Shown here one piece after another: positions 50,096 to 58,264 of a DNA stretch of 64,000 nucleotides (the stretch's first letter is position 1; the number at the start of each line of letters is the position of its first letter). The DNA is from Comamonas_C sp026954015 (GTDB lineage: Bacteria > Pseudomonadota > Gammaproteobacteria > Burkholderiales > Burkholderiaceae_C). The position numbers and the translations under genes are program-made. A model generated the notes under the pieces. It saw nothing but the letters and a program-made list of their open reading frames with translations. It ran no database searches and was not told where the DNA came from. The DNA is taken from contig JAPSFS010000001.1 of NCBI GenBank assembly GCA_035063785.1, positions 124,001 through 188,000 of the forward strand, in the 5' to 3' direction.

Positions 50096-50912
50096 CGTGC
50101 GGTGCTTGTGCGGCGTGTGTCGCCAGAGGCAGCACCTGCGCCGCGCCGTGGGGGGGCTGTGCGCGCCGCGCCGCGCTGGCCGCGAGCAGCGCCCGCAGCG
50201 CGGGCGGCTGCGCGGGCAGGTGCAGCGGCGCCGCCAGCCGTGGCCCGCGCCGCTTGAGAACGTTGAGCACCAGCGTCTCGCCCGCCGTGTCGAGTGTGAG
50301 CGCGATGCGCAGCGGCGCGGGCGAGGCCTCGCCCGCGGCGTGCGGCGGGCGCAGCGCGAACAGCAGGCCGTCGCCGCGTCGCGCCGCGGCCAGATGCAGC
50401 CGCCGCAGGGCGCTCGAATGCGCGCGTGGCAACCAGGCGAGCACGGCGCCCACGCTGGTGCAACCCAGCGCCTGTTCGGTGGCCCACAACTGCTCGGCGG
50501 CGCTCGCGCCGCGCAGGCTGACGATGTGCTGCGCCGCCAGGCCGCAGGCGGCCAGCGCCGGGCCGTAGGGCGCATAGGGCGGGTTGACCAGCGCCACGAT
50601 CCCGTCTGGCCGCTGCTGCTGCCGTGCAAGTGCCGGCAGCAGCAGCGGCCAGACGGGCGTCGGCGCGTCGGGCGCGAACAGCTCGATCAACGTGCCCAGC
50701 GGCCAGCCGCCGCCGGGCAGCGCGGCGTCCAGCGGCGCGTGGCCGCTGGGGAGCGCCGTGGTGCCGCGCTCGCCCAGCGCGCCGGCCGTCCAGACGTCGG
50801 GGCGTGCGAGCAGGGCCGCGATGGCGTCGGATCGCCACGCAATCCGTGGCGCGGGCGATCCGCCGCCGGGGCGCAGGGGTTCACAGGAAGAAATGCGGGC
50901 GCAGGCAGACAT
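50064..50912 (-). CDS. imuA: Translesion synthesis-associated protein ImuA
   Basis: 282 residues, RecA-like fold without a standard ATPase site. 'TALPSGHAPLDAALPGGGWP' (LPTGxxxLDxxLPGGG, ~residues 53-72) followed by 'LIELFAPDAP' and 'GIVALVNPPYAPYGPALAAC' are characteristic of betaproteobacterial ImuA. It starts the SOS mutagenesis operon imuA-imuB-dnaE2, overlapping imuB by 32 bp. A LexA box sits 7 bp upstream of the start codon, so the mRNA leader must be very short and no ribosome binding site is visible. Confidence 0.88.
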   Translation of the reverse strand: MSACARISSCEPLRPGGGSPAPRIAWRSDAIAALLARPDVWTAGALGERGTTALPSGHAPLDAALPGGGWPLGTLIELFAPDAPTPVWPLLLPALARQQQRPDGIVALVNPPYAPYGPALAACGLAAQHIVSLRGASAAEQLWATEQALGCTSVGAVLAWLPRAHSSALRRLHLAAARRGDGLLFALRPPHAAGEASPAPLRIALTLDTAGETLVLNVLKRRGPRLAAPLHLPAQPPALRALLAASAARRAQPPHGAAQVLPLATHAAQAPHDAVDRVAVAA

Positions 50913-50919
50913 GGTTTAA

Positions 50920-50935
50920 CTGTATTTTCATACAG
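50920..50935 (-). promoter_or_regulatory. LexA (SOS) box upstream of imuA
   Basis: CTGTATTTTCATACAG matches CTGT-N8-ACAG exactly. It implies LexA repression and induction of the imuA-imuB-dnaE2 operon by DNA damage. Confidence 0.9.
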
Positions 50936-51116
50936 TATTTCACCGTGTTCGGCGGCGTTTGGCAAGCGGTTTTCGCTGCGCCGTGGCAGGCCTTGCGCAC
51001 GGTCGTCGCGACGCTCCGAAAAGAGTACTACCTCACATGCGCCTGCTGGTGCGAGGCGATCCGCCTCCCGCCGGTGTGCGATCATTGGCGATCATCTGCC
51101 CGCCACCAGCCGCCCC

Positions 51117-51593
51117 GTGACCGCATCTCTCGCTCCCGTTTCAGATATCGATCCCAATGCTGTCGTGGAAGTGGTGGATGCGTCTTTCCTGCAGACGCTC
51201 CTGGGCTTCAACGCGCGCATGGCCGCGCTCAAGGCCATCGCGGTCTTCATCCCGCGCATGGCGCCCTATGGGCTGCGCATCGTGGATTTTTCCATCCTCT
51301 CGATCGTGCACCACAACCCCGGCGTCACCTCGCGCCAGTTGTGCGACACGCTCAACCTGCTGCCGCCCAACCTCGTGGGCAAGATCGCCGCGCTGGAAAA
51401 GCGTGGCCTGTTGCTGCGCCACCCGCATCCGCAGGATGGACGCGCGCTCGGCCTGCATCTCACGGCCGAAGGGCACGCCATGATGCAGGAGGCCGAGGAG
51501 CACGTGAGCACGCTGGAGGCGGACGTTGCCGCCGCGCTCACGCCGCGTGAGCGGCAAACCCTCACGCGGCTGCTGCGCAAGGTCTACGAGTAG
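51117..51593 (+). CDS. MarR-family transcriptional regulator
   Basis: 158 residues. 'MAPYGLRIVDFSILSIVHHN', 'VTSRQLCDTLNLLPPNLVGK' (recognition helix region) and 'KRGLLLRHPHPQDGRALGLH' (wing) define a MarR winged helix. The start is probably GTG 51117. No operator or target could be assigned; it converges with the class-V aminotransferase gene and is divergent from the SOS operon across ~200 bp that carries only the LexA box. Confidence 0.85.
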   Translation: MTASLAPVSDIDPNAVVEVVDASFLQTLLGFNARMAALKAIAVFIPRMAPYGLRIVDFSILSIVHHNPGVTSRQLCDTLNLLPPNLVGKIAALEKRGLLLRHPHPQDGRALGLHLTAEGHAMMQEAEEHVSTLEADVAAALTPRERQTLTRLLRKVYE

Positions 51594-51597
51594 GGCC

Positions 51598-52734
51598 TCA
51601 GCTCCGCACGCCCATGGCGTCCAGCGCGTGGGCGAGTTGCTGCACGCTGCGGTCGACGTCGCCCCATTTGTCCAGGCCAAACAGGCCGAGCCGGAAGGTG
51701 TGGAAGTCCGCCCCCTCGTCGCACTGCAGCGGTACGCCCGAGGCGGTCTGCAATCCCACCTGCAAAAATTTCTTGCCGCTCTTGATGTCGGGGTCGGTGG
51801 TGTAGCTCACGACCACGCCGGGCGCCTTCCAGCCCTCGGCTGCCACGCTGGGAAAGCCGCGGCGCTCCAGCAGCGCGCGCACCTTGGCGCCGAGCTCGAT
51901 CTGCTGCTCGCGCACCTTCGCGAAGCCGCGTGCGCGCGCTTGCTGCATCGCGTCGCGCAGATGCACGAGCGGGTCGGTCGGCATGGTGGTGTGGTAGGCG
52001 TGCTGGCCTTTTTCGTAGCCCTCGGCGATCTGCATCCACTTCTTCAGGTCGCACGAGAAACTGGAGCTTTTCGTGCTCTCGATCGCCTCGCGCGCGCGCT
52101 CGGAGAGCATCACCATCGCGCAGCAGGGCGAGCTGCTCCAGCCCTTTTGCGGCGCAGAGATCAGCACGTCCACGCCGGTGGCCCGCATGTCCACCCACAT
52201 CGCGCCCGAGGCCACGCAGTCGAGCACGAAAAGCGCGCCCACCTCGTGCGCCGCGCCGCTCACGGCGCGGATGTAGTCGTCGCTCAGCATGATGCCGCTG
52301 GCGGTCTCCACGTGCGGCGCAAACACCACCTTGGGCTGTTCCGTGCGAATGGCCTGCACCACCTCGTCCACCGGGCAGGGCACCCACGGCGCCTGCGCGC
52401 CAGCGCCCTGGCGCCGTGCCTTGCACACCACCGCGCCGCCGCCCAGGCCGCCCTCTTCGAAAATCTGCGTCCAGCGGTAGCTGAACCAGCCGTTGCGCAC
52501 GATCAGCACCTTCTCGCGGTTGGCGAACTGGCGCGCCACCGCTTCCATGCCGAAGGTGCCGCTGCCCGGCAGCACGATGGCGGTCTGCGCCGCATAGACC
52601 TCCTTGAGCGTGGCGAGGATGTCCTGCATCACGCGCACGAAGCGCCGCGACATGTGGTTGAGCGAGCGGTCGGTATAGACCACGGAAAACTCGAGCAGGC
52701 CATCGGGGTCTACGTCGGGCAACAGTCCTGGCAT
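51598..52734 (-). CDS. Class V aminotransferase (serine-glyoxylate / alanine-glyoxylate type)
   Basis: 378 residues, PLP-dependent fold type I. The Schiff-base lysine is in 'LISAPQKGWSSSPCCAMVML' (~residue 195); 'IVLPGSGTFGMEAVARQFAN' and 'FAPHVETASGIMLSDDYIRA' are typical of the AGT/SGT/PucG group. Likely a glyoxylate- or pyruvate-linked aminotransferase. It is a single gene followed by ~110 bp without genes before yggS. Confidence 0.88.
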   Translation of the reverse strand: MPGLLPDVDPDGLLEFSVVYTDRSLNHMSRRFVRVMQDILATLKEVYAAQTAIVLPGSGTFGMEAVARQFANREKVLIVRNGWFSYRWTQIFEEGGLGGGAVVCKARRQGAGAQAPWVPCPVDEVVQAIRTEQPKVVFAPHVETASGIMLSDDYIRAVSGAAHEVGALFVLDCVASGAMWVDMRATGVDVLISAPQKGWSSSPCCAMVMLSERAREAIESTKSSSFSCDLKKWMQIAEGYEKGQHAYHTTMPTDPLVHLRDAMQQARARGFAKVREQQIELGAKVRALLERRGFPSVAAEGWKAPGVVVSYTTDPDIKSGKKFLQVGLQTASGVPLQCDEGADFHTFRLGLFGLDKWGDVDRSVQQLAHALDAMGVRS

Positions 52735-52845
52735 GGTGGTTCTCTCCTGAAAGTGTGGTGGGCGGCGCGTACAGGCCTGCCGCGCTGCGCGGCCGCGTGA
52801 ATTCAGCTTAGCACGGCGACGAACGCACGGCGGGCTCGGGGCCGT

Positions 52846-53568
52846 TCACGGCGTGGCGCTGCCGTAGTGGCGTGCGCCGAAGATGCCGGTGCCCACGCGC
52901 ACCATCGTGCTGCCGGCGCGGATCGCCGCCTCGAGGTCGGCCGTCATGCCCAGCGAGAGCGTGTCGAACCCCGCGTGGCCCGGCGGCAGCGCGGCCGCGA
53001 TCGCGTCGAACACCGCGCGCGCACGCCGGTGCACCGCGCACTGCGCGTCCAAATCGGGTCGCGGGTCGGGGATGCTCATCACGCCGCGCAGCGCCAGGCG
53101 CGGCAGGCGCGCCACCGCGAGCGCGAGCGCCGGCGCGTCCTCGGGCGTCGCGCCCGATTTGGTCGTGCCGCCGTCCACGTTCACCTGGATGCAGACCTGC
53201 AGTGGCGGCAGGTGTGCCGGTCGCTGGTCGCTCAGGCGCTGGGCGATCTTGAGCCGATCAATGGTGTGCGCCCAGTCGAAGTGCTCGGCCACGAGGCGGG
53301 TCTTGTTGCTCTGGATCGGCCCGATGCAGTGCCATTGCAGTTGCGGCGCGCCGAGCGCGGCGACCTCCTGCATCTTGCGCACCGCTTCCTGGATGTAGTT
53401 CTCGCCGAACGCCCGCTGCCCAGCTCGGGCCGCGGCCAGTACCGCGTCGGCGCCGAAGGTCTTGGAGACCGCCAGTAGCGTCACGCCATCAGGATTGCGT
53501 GCGCATTCGGCGCAGATGCGCGTGATTCGGGCGCTTATCGCTTGGATATTGTCGGCGATCGTCAGCAT
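52846..53568 (-). CDS. yggS: YggS-family PLP homeostasis protein
   Basis: 240 residues. PLP-binding Lys in 'TLLAVSKTFGADAVLAAARA' (~residue 36), 'FGENYIQEAVRKMQEV', 'HCIGPIQSNKTRLVAEHFDW', 'SLGMTADLEAAIRAGSTMVR' and 'VGTGIFGARHY' are all family hallmarks. It maintains PLP and amino-acid balance and has no catalytic reaction firmly assigned. The ATG at 53568 is preferred to one eight codons upstream. It is divergent from pilT, the common gammaproteobacterial and betaproteobacterial pairing. Confidence 0.95.
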   Translation of the reverse strand: MLTIADNIQAISARITRICAECARNPDGVTLLAVSKTFGADAVLAAARAGQRAFGENYIQEAVRKMQEVAALGAPQLQWHCIGPIQSNKTRLVAEHFDWAHTIDRLKIAQRLSDQRPAHLPPLQVCIQVNVDGGTTKSGATPEDAPALALAVARLPRLALRGVMSIPDPRPDLDAQCAVHRRARAVFDAIAAALPPGHAGFDTLSLGMTADLEAAIRAGSTMVRVGTGIFGARHYGSATP

Positions 53569-53615
53569 AATGGGTGCCAAAGCGTACTCCATACAAGTTC
53601 AAAGAGGGATCGCCC

Positions 53616-54659
53616 ATGGATATCACCCAGCTTCTTGCCTTCAGCGTGAAGAACAACGCGTCGGACCTGCACCTGTCGGCCGGTTTGCCACCGATGATCC
53701 GCGTGCACGGCGACGTGCGCCGCATCAACGTCGATGCGCTGGACCACAAGACCGTGCACGCCATGGTGTATGACATCATGAGCGACGCGCAGCGCAAGGT
53801 CTACGAAGAGTTCCTCGAGGTCGACTTCTCGTTCGAGATCGACGGCTTGGCGCGCTTTCGCGTCAACGCGTTCAACCAGAACCGCGGCGCCGCGGCGGTG
53901 TTTCGCACGATTCCAAGCAAGATCCTCACGCTCGAGCAGTTGAACGCGCCCAAAATCTTCGCCGACCTGGCGCTCAAGCCGCGCGGTCTCGTGCTTGTCA
54001 CGGGGCCGACGGGCTCGGGCAAGTCCACCACGCTCGCAGCGATGGTGAACCACCTCAACGAGAGTGAGTACGGCCACGTGCTGACGATCGAGGATCCGAT
54101 CGAATTCGTGCACGAATCCAAGAAGTGCCTGATCAACCAGCGCGAGGTCGGGCCGATGACGCTGTCGTTCTCGGCGGCGCTGCGCTCGGCGCTGCGCGAG
54201 GACCCGGACGCCATTCTCGTCGGTGAAATGCGCGACCTGGAAACGATACGCCTGGCGATGACCGCGGCCGAAACCGGGCACCTGGTCTTCGGCACGCTGC
54301 ACACCTCGTCGGCGGCCAAGACCATAGACCGCGTGATCGACGTCTTCCCGGCCGAAGAGAAGGACATGGTGCGCGCGATGCTCTCCGAATCGCTGCAGGC
54401 GGTGGTTTCGCAGACGCTGTGCAAGCTCAAGGACGGCTCGGGGCGCGTCGCCGCGCACGAGATCATGCTGGGCACGAGCGCGATCCGCAACCTGATCCGC
54501 GAGTCCAAGGTGGCGCAGATGTACTCCACGATCCAGACCGGCAACAGCGTGGGCATGCAGACGCTGGACCAGAACCTCACCGACCTGGTGCGCCGCAACG
54601 TGATCAGCGCGGCCGAGGCGCGCAGCAAGGCCAAGATCCCCGAAAATTTCCCGGGGTAA
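53616..54659 (+). CDS. pilT: Type IV pilus retraction ATPase PilT
   Basis: 347 residues, cytoplasmic hexameric ATPase that depolymerises pili for twitching and DNA uptake. Walker A 'LVTGPTGSGKSTTLAAMVNH' (~residue 130), Asp box 'VLTIEDPIEFVHESKKCLIN', Walker B 'LREDPDAILVGEMRDLETIR', His box 'ETGHLVFGTLHTSSAAKTID', and the PilT C-terminal 'AIRNLIRESK' (AIRNLIRE motif required for retraction) are present. The ATG at 53616 has GAGGGA upstream. Confidence 0.97.
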   Translation: MDITQLLAFSVKNNASDLHLSAGLPPMIRVHGDVRRINVDALDHKTVHAMVYDIMSDAQRKVYEEFLEVDFSFEIDGLARFRVNAFNQNRGAAAVFRTIPSKILTLEQLNAPKIFADLALKPRGLVLVTGPTGSGKSTTLAAMVNHLNESEYGHVLTIEDPIEFVHESKKCLINQREVGPMTLSFSAALRSALREDPDAILVGEMRDLETIRLAMTAAETGHLVFGTLHTSSAAKTIDRVIDVFPAEEKDMVRAMLSESLQAVVSQTLCKLKDGSGRVAAHEIMLGTSAIRNLIRESKVAQMYSTIQTGNSVGMQTLDQNLTDLVRRNVISAAEARSKAKIPENFPG

Positions 54660-54737
54660 GCCTGCGATGCCGCGCTGCCTTCATGCCTTCCCGGTTCGCC
54701 GCGTGTGCGTGGCGGGTCGGGCTGCGGGGAGCTGCGC

Positions 54738-55367
54738 GTGAAGGGCATCCTCGGCCTGCTCAGGGCGCGCAGCGCGCGAGGGCGTCAGGAAGCGGGGGAA
54801 TCCGCGTTCTTCACGACCGCGTTCGCCGGGCAGGGCGTGGACGAATCGCAGCTCATCCCCTGGGAGGCGCGGGCCGCCGAGGTCGGCGCCAAACGCTTGC
54901 CCAAGAGCCGTGGCGGCAAGCTGCTGCAGTCGCTCTGGTCCAAGGACCGGTACATGTCGCACCTGGATCAGAGTGCGATCGAGCGCGTGGAGCGGTTCTT
55001 CGAGTTCGCCACGGTGCAGCCCAACCGCGACGTGATCCGGCAGGACGAATACGGCAACTTCATGGTGGTGCTGCTCACCGGCACGATCGCGGTCGACCGC
55101 CTGCAGCCTTGGGGCGAGCAGTTGCGGCTGGCGGAGACGCGCCCGGGCGACATCCTCGGCGAGATGTCGCTGCTCGACAGTGGCATACGGTTTTCCTCGT
55201 GCACGACGCTCACCGAGTGCGAACTCGCGGCGCTCAACGCCGAGGCGATGGACGAGATGATGGTCGAGGACCCTGAGCTGGCCGCGAGCCTGGTGGCGTT
55301 GCTCGCGCGCAAGCTCGCGCAGCGCCTGCGCGTGGTCAGTGCACGGCTGAGCGACCACCAGGGGTGA
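54738..55367 (+). CDS. Cyclic nucleotide-binding-domain protein between pilT and pilU
   Basis: 209 residues. N-terminal ~75 residues are of unknown fold. A CAP-like cyclic nucleotide-binding domain follows ('VIRQDEYGNFMVVLLTGTIA', 'TRPGDILGEMSLLDSG' with the phosphate-binding-cassette-like 'GEMSLL', ~residues 105-165). No helix-turn-helix follows, so it is not a transcription factor. The GTG at 54738 has GGGGAG upstream. Its position between the two retraction ATPases suggests control of pilus dynamics by cAMP or c-di-GMP; this is inference from context. Confidence 0.82.
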   Translation: MKGILGLLRARSARGRQEAGESAFFTTAFAGQGVDESQLIPWEARAAEVGAKRLPKSRGGKLLQSLWSKDRYMSHLDQSAIERVERFFEFATVQPNRDVIRQDEYGNFMVVLLTGTIAVDRLQPWGEQLRLAETRPGDILGEMSLLDSGIRFSSCTTLTECELAALNAEAMDEMMVEDPELAASLVALLARKLAQRLRVVSARLSDHQG

Positions 55368-55411
55368 TATCGTGAGCCGCGCACCGCGGCAACAAGACGG
55401 AGGGAACGACG

Positions 55412-56548
55412 ATGGAACGCGATCAGGCCAGTAAATTCATCAACGATCTGCTCAAGCTCATGGTCGGCCGCGGCGGCAGCGACCTGTTCATCACCGCGGA
55501 CTTTCCGCCGGCGATCAAGGTCGATGGGCGGGTCACCAAGGTGTCACCGCAGCCGCTCACGCCGACGCATACGCTCACGCTGGCGCGCTCGATCATGAGC
55601 GACAAGCAGATTGCGGAGTTCGAGCGCACCAAGGAGTGCAACTTCGCGATCGCCCCCGCGGGCATCGGGCGTTTTCGCGTGAGTGCCTTCATGCAGCAGG
55701 GCAACGTCGGCATGGTGCTGCGCACGATCCCGCTCACGTTGCCCACGATCGACGGCCTGGGCGTGCCGCAGGTGCTCAAGGAAGTGGCGATGACCAAACG
55801 CGGCATGTGCATCGTGGTCGGCGCGACCGGCTCGGGCAAGTCCACCACGCTCGCGGCCATGGTCGATTGGCGCAACGAGAATTCCTACGGCCACATCGTG
55901 ACCGTCGAGGATCCGATCGAGTTCGTGCACCCGCACAAGAATTGCGTGATCACGCAGCGCGAGGTGGGGCTCGATACCGACAGCTGGGAGGCGGCGCTGA
56001 AAAACACGCTGCGCCAGGCACCCGACGTGATCCTGATGGGCGAGATCCGCGACCGCGAGACCATGGAACACGCGGTAGCGTTCGCGGAGACCGGTCACCT
56101 GTGCCTTGCGACGCTGCACGCCAACAGTGCCAACCAGGCACTCGACCGCATCATCAACTTCTTTCCCGAGGAGCGGCGCGCGCAGCTGCTCATGGATCTC
56201 TCGCTGAACCTCAAGGCGATGATCTCGCAACGCCTGCTGCCCAGGCAGGATGGCAAGGGCCGCATCGCTGCGGTCGAGGTAATGCTCAACTCGCCCCTGA
56301 TCGCCGACTTCATCTTCAAGGGCGAGGTGGCCGAGATCAAGGAAGTGATGAAGAAGAGCCGCAACCTGGGCATGCAGACGTTCGACCAGGCGCTCTTCGA
56401 CCTGTTCGAGGCCAACGAGATCACGCTGGAGGATGCGCTGCGCAACGCCGATTCGATCAACGACCTGCGGTTGCAGATCAAGCTCAGCAGCCAGCGCGCG
56501 AAGACCGGCGACCTCGCCGCCGGCACCGAAGGTCTCGCCATCGTATGA
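55412..56548 (+). CDS. pilU: PilT/PilU-type retraction ATPase PilU
   Basis: 378 residues. 'VVGATGSGKSTTLAAMVDWR' (Walker A), 'IVTVEDPIEFVHPHKNCVIT', 'LRQAPDVILMGEIRDRETME' (Walker B) and 'ETGHLCLATLHANSANQALD' (His box) are intact. The N-terminus 'FINDLLKLMVGRGGSDLFIT' and the longer C-terminus distinguish PilU from PilT. It assists PilT against load. CGGAGGG lies before the ATG. Its stop overlaps an upstream candidate start of the next gene. Confidence 0.95.
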   Translation: MERDQASKFINDLLKLMVGRGGSDLFITADFPPAIKVDGRVTKVSPQPLTPTHTLTLARSIMSDKQIAEFERTKECNFAIAPAGIGRFRVSAFMQQGNVGMVLRTIPLTLPTIDGLGVPQVLKEVAMTKRGMCIVVGATGSGKSTTLAAMVDWRNENSYGHIVTVEDPIEFVHPHKNCVITQREVGLDTDSWEAALKNTLRQAPDVILMGEIRDRETMEHAVAFAETGHLCLATLHANSANQALDRIINFFPEERRAQLLMDLSLNLKAMISQRLLPRQDGKGRIAAVEVMLNSPLIADFIFKGEVAEIKEVMKKSRNLGMQTFDQALFDLFEANEITLEDALRNADSINDLRLQIKLSSQRAKTGDLAAGTEGLAIV

Positions 56549-56565
56549 AGGAGCGCAAGCAGGCG

Positions 56566-57498
56566 ATGACACAAAGTATCGAGCCGCGTGAGTACACGCA
56601 TATCGCGCCCCGCAAGGTGGCGTTTCTCGGCCTGGGCGTCATGGGCTATCCCATGGCGGCGCACCTGCGGCGGGCCGGCCATGCGGTGACGGTGTACAAC
56701 CGGACGGCCGCCAAGGCGCAAGCCTGGTGCGCGGAGTTCGCGCAATGGGGCGACATCCGCAGCGCGCCGACGCCGCGAGAAGCGGCGCACGGCGCGGAGC
56801 TCGTTTTCTGCTGCGTGGGCAACGATGACGATGTGCGCTCGGTGGTGCTCGGTGCCGATGGAGCGTTTGCCGGCATGCAGTCGGGGGCCATCTTTGTGGA
56901 TCACACCACCGCGTCGGCCGCCGTGGCGCGCGAGCTGGCCGCGCAGGCCCGTGAACGGGGTCTCGCCTTCGTCGACGCCCCGGTATCGGGTGGGCAGGCC
57001 GGTGCGCAAAAGGGCGTGCTGACGGTGATGTGCGGCGGCGATGCAACGGCGTTCGACGCGATGCAGCCGGTGGCCATGGCGTATGCGCGCGCGTGCACCC
57101 GCATCGGCGAAAGCGGTGCGGGGCAGCTCGCCAAGATGGTCAACCAGACATGCATCGCGGGCATGGTCCAGGGGTTGTCGGAAGCGGTTGCGTTCGGCCT
57201 GCAGGCGGGGCTGGACATGCCGCTGGTGCTCGAAGTGATCGGCAAGGGTGCCGCGCAGAGCTGGCAGATGGACAACCGCGGCAAGACCATGGTCGAGGGG
57301 CGCTTCGACTTCGGCTTCGCGGTGGACTGGATGCGCAAGGACCTGGGGCTGGTGCTTGATGAAGCCAAGCGCAACGGGGCGTTGCTGCCGGTCACGGCAC
57401 TGGTCGACCAGTTCTACGCCGAGGTGCAGCGCGGGGGTGGCAACCGCTGGGATACTTCCAGCCTGATCACGCGCCTGACGCCGCGCGTCAGGCCTTGA
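56566..57498 (+). CDS. NAD(P)-dependent 3-hydroxyisobutyrate dehydrogenase-family enzyme
   Basis: 310 residues. Rossmann 'VAFLGLGVMGYPMAAHLRRA' (GLGxMGxPM, ~residues 19-38), 'VFCCVGNDDDVRSVVL', 'DAPVSGGQAGAQKGVLTVMC' (substrate site), and the catalytic Lys in 'GAGQLAKMVNQTCIAGMVQG' define the beta-hydroxyacid dehydrogenase family (3-HIBADH, tartronate semialdehyde reductase, GLYR1). The substrate is unknown. ATG 56566 is used; ATG 56545 would create an ATGA overlap with pilU but has no ribosome binding site. Confidence 0.88.
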   Translation: MTQSIEPREYTHIAPRKVAFLGLGVMGYPMAAHLRRAGHAVTVYNRTAAKAQAWCAEFAQWGDIRSAPTPREAAHGAELVFCCVGNDDDVRSVVLGADGAFAGMQSGAIFVDHTTASAAVARELAAQARERGLAFVDAPVSGGQAGAQKGVLTVMCGGDATAFDAMQPVAMAYARACTRIGESGAGQLAKMVNQTCIAGMVQGLSEAVAFGLQAGLDMPLVLEVIGKGAAQSWQMDNRGKTMVEGRFDFGFAVDWMRKDLGLVLDEAKRNGALLPVTALVDQFYAEVQRGGGNRWDTSSLITRLTPRVRP

Positions 57499-57524
57499 GG
57501 CGCGCGGGCGCCGCGCGAAAGGTG

Positions 57525-58163
57525 CTACTTGCCGCCCGATGCCCCGGTCGCCGTGCCTTGCCCGGCGGTTGCTGCGGGGATGATTTCAAACACGCGCACC
57601 ACCTTGCGCACACCGTCGATGCTGCGTGCGGCAGCGGTGAGCTGATCGGACTCGTGCTGCGTGACGCGGCCGAGGAAATACACCTCGCCGCGCTCCGTGA
57701 TCACCTTGAACGCGCTGCTGGCCGCCAGATCCTCGATGTCAACGAGCTTGGCGCGCACCTTGCCGGTGATGTAGGTGTCGTTGGAGCGTTCGGAAAGGCT
57801 GGAATTGGGCATGACGGCGAGCGCGTTGACCGTGGAGCGCACGTTCTGCACGTTTTGCACGATCGCGAGCACGCGCTGGCTGTCCGCCTCCGTGGGCACT
57901 TCGCCCGTGATCAGCACCTGCCGGTTGTAGCTCGTGATGTTCACGTGCACGCGATCGCCCAACGCTTCCGTGATGCGGCCCGACGCGCGCAGTTCTATGC
58001 CCTGGTCATCCACCTGAGTGCCCGTCGTGCGCCGGTCCGTCGCGACCATCGCACCCACGACGGCGCCACCGCCGATCACGAGGGGTGCGCACGCGCTCAA
58101 GGCGCTGGCCAGCATCAGGCTGGCGAGCACGGTGCCGAGGGTGCGAGAGAGGGGGGCGATCAT
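57525..58163 (-). CDS. BON-domain outer-membrane lipoprotein (DolP/OsmY-like)
   Basis: 212 residues. Lipoprotein signal peptide with lipobox 'ASALSAC' (Cys ~25), then two BON domains ('TEALGDRVHVNITSYNRQVL', 'TGEVPTEADSQRVLAIVQNV'; 'TGKVRAKLVDIEDLAASSAF', 'ERGEVYFLGRVTQHESDQLT'). DolP (YraP) binds anionic phospholipids and supports outer-membrane integrity. The C-terminal tail is Ala/Gly/Thr rich. Sits between pldA and the dehydrogenase gene. Confidence 0.92.
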   Translation of the reverse strand: MIAPLSRTLGTVLASLMLASALSACAPLVIGGGAVVGAMVATDRRTTGTQVDDQGIELRASGRITEALGDRVHVNITSYNRQVLITGEVPTEADSQRVLAIVQNVQNVRSTVNALAVMPNSSLSERSNDTYITGKVRAKLVDIEDLAASSAFKVITERGEVYFLGRVTQHESDQLTAAARSIDGVRKVVRVFEIIPAATAGQGTATGASGGK

Positions 58164-58264
58164 GGGTGCGGACTTTCTGTGGGTGCGGGTGAAACGACGG
58201 TGACGATGCGGATCATACCGATGCCGACACCGTGCGCGTTACGGGCGGTACGTGGCTTCGAATC

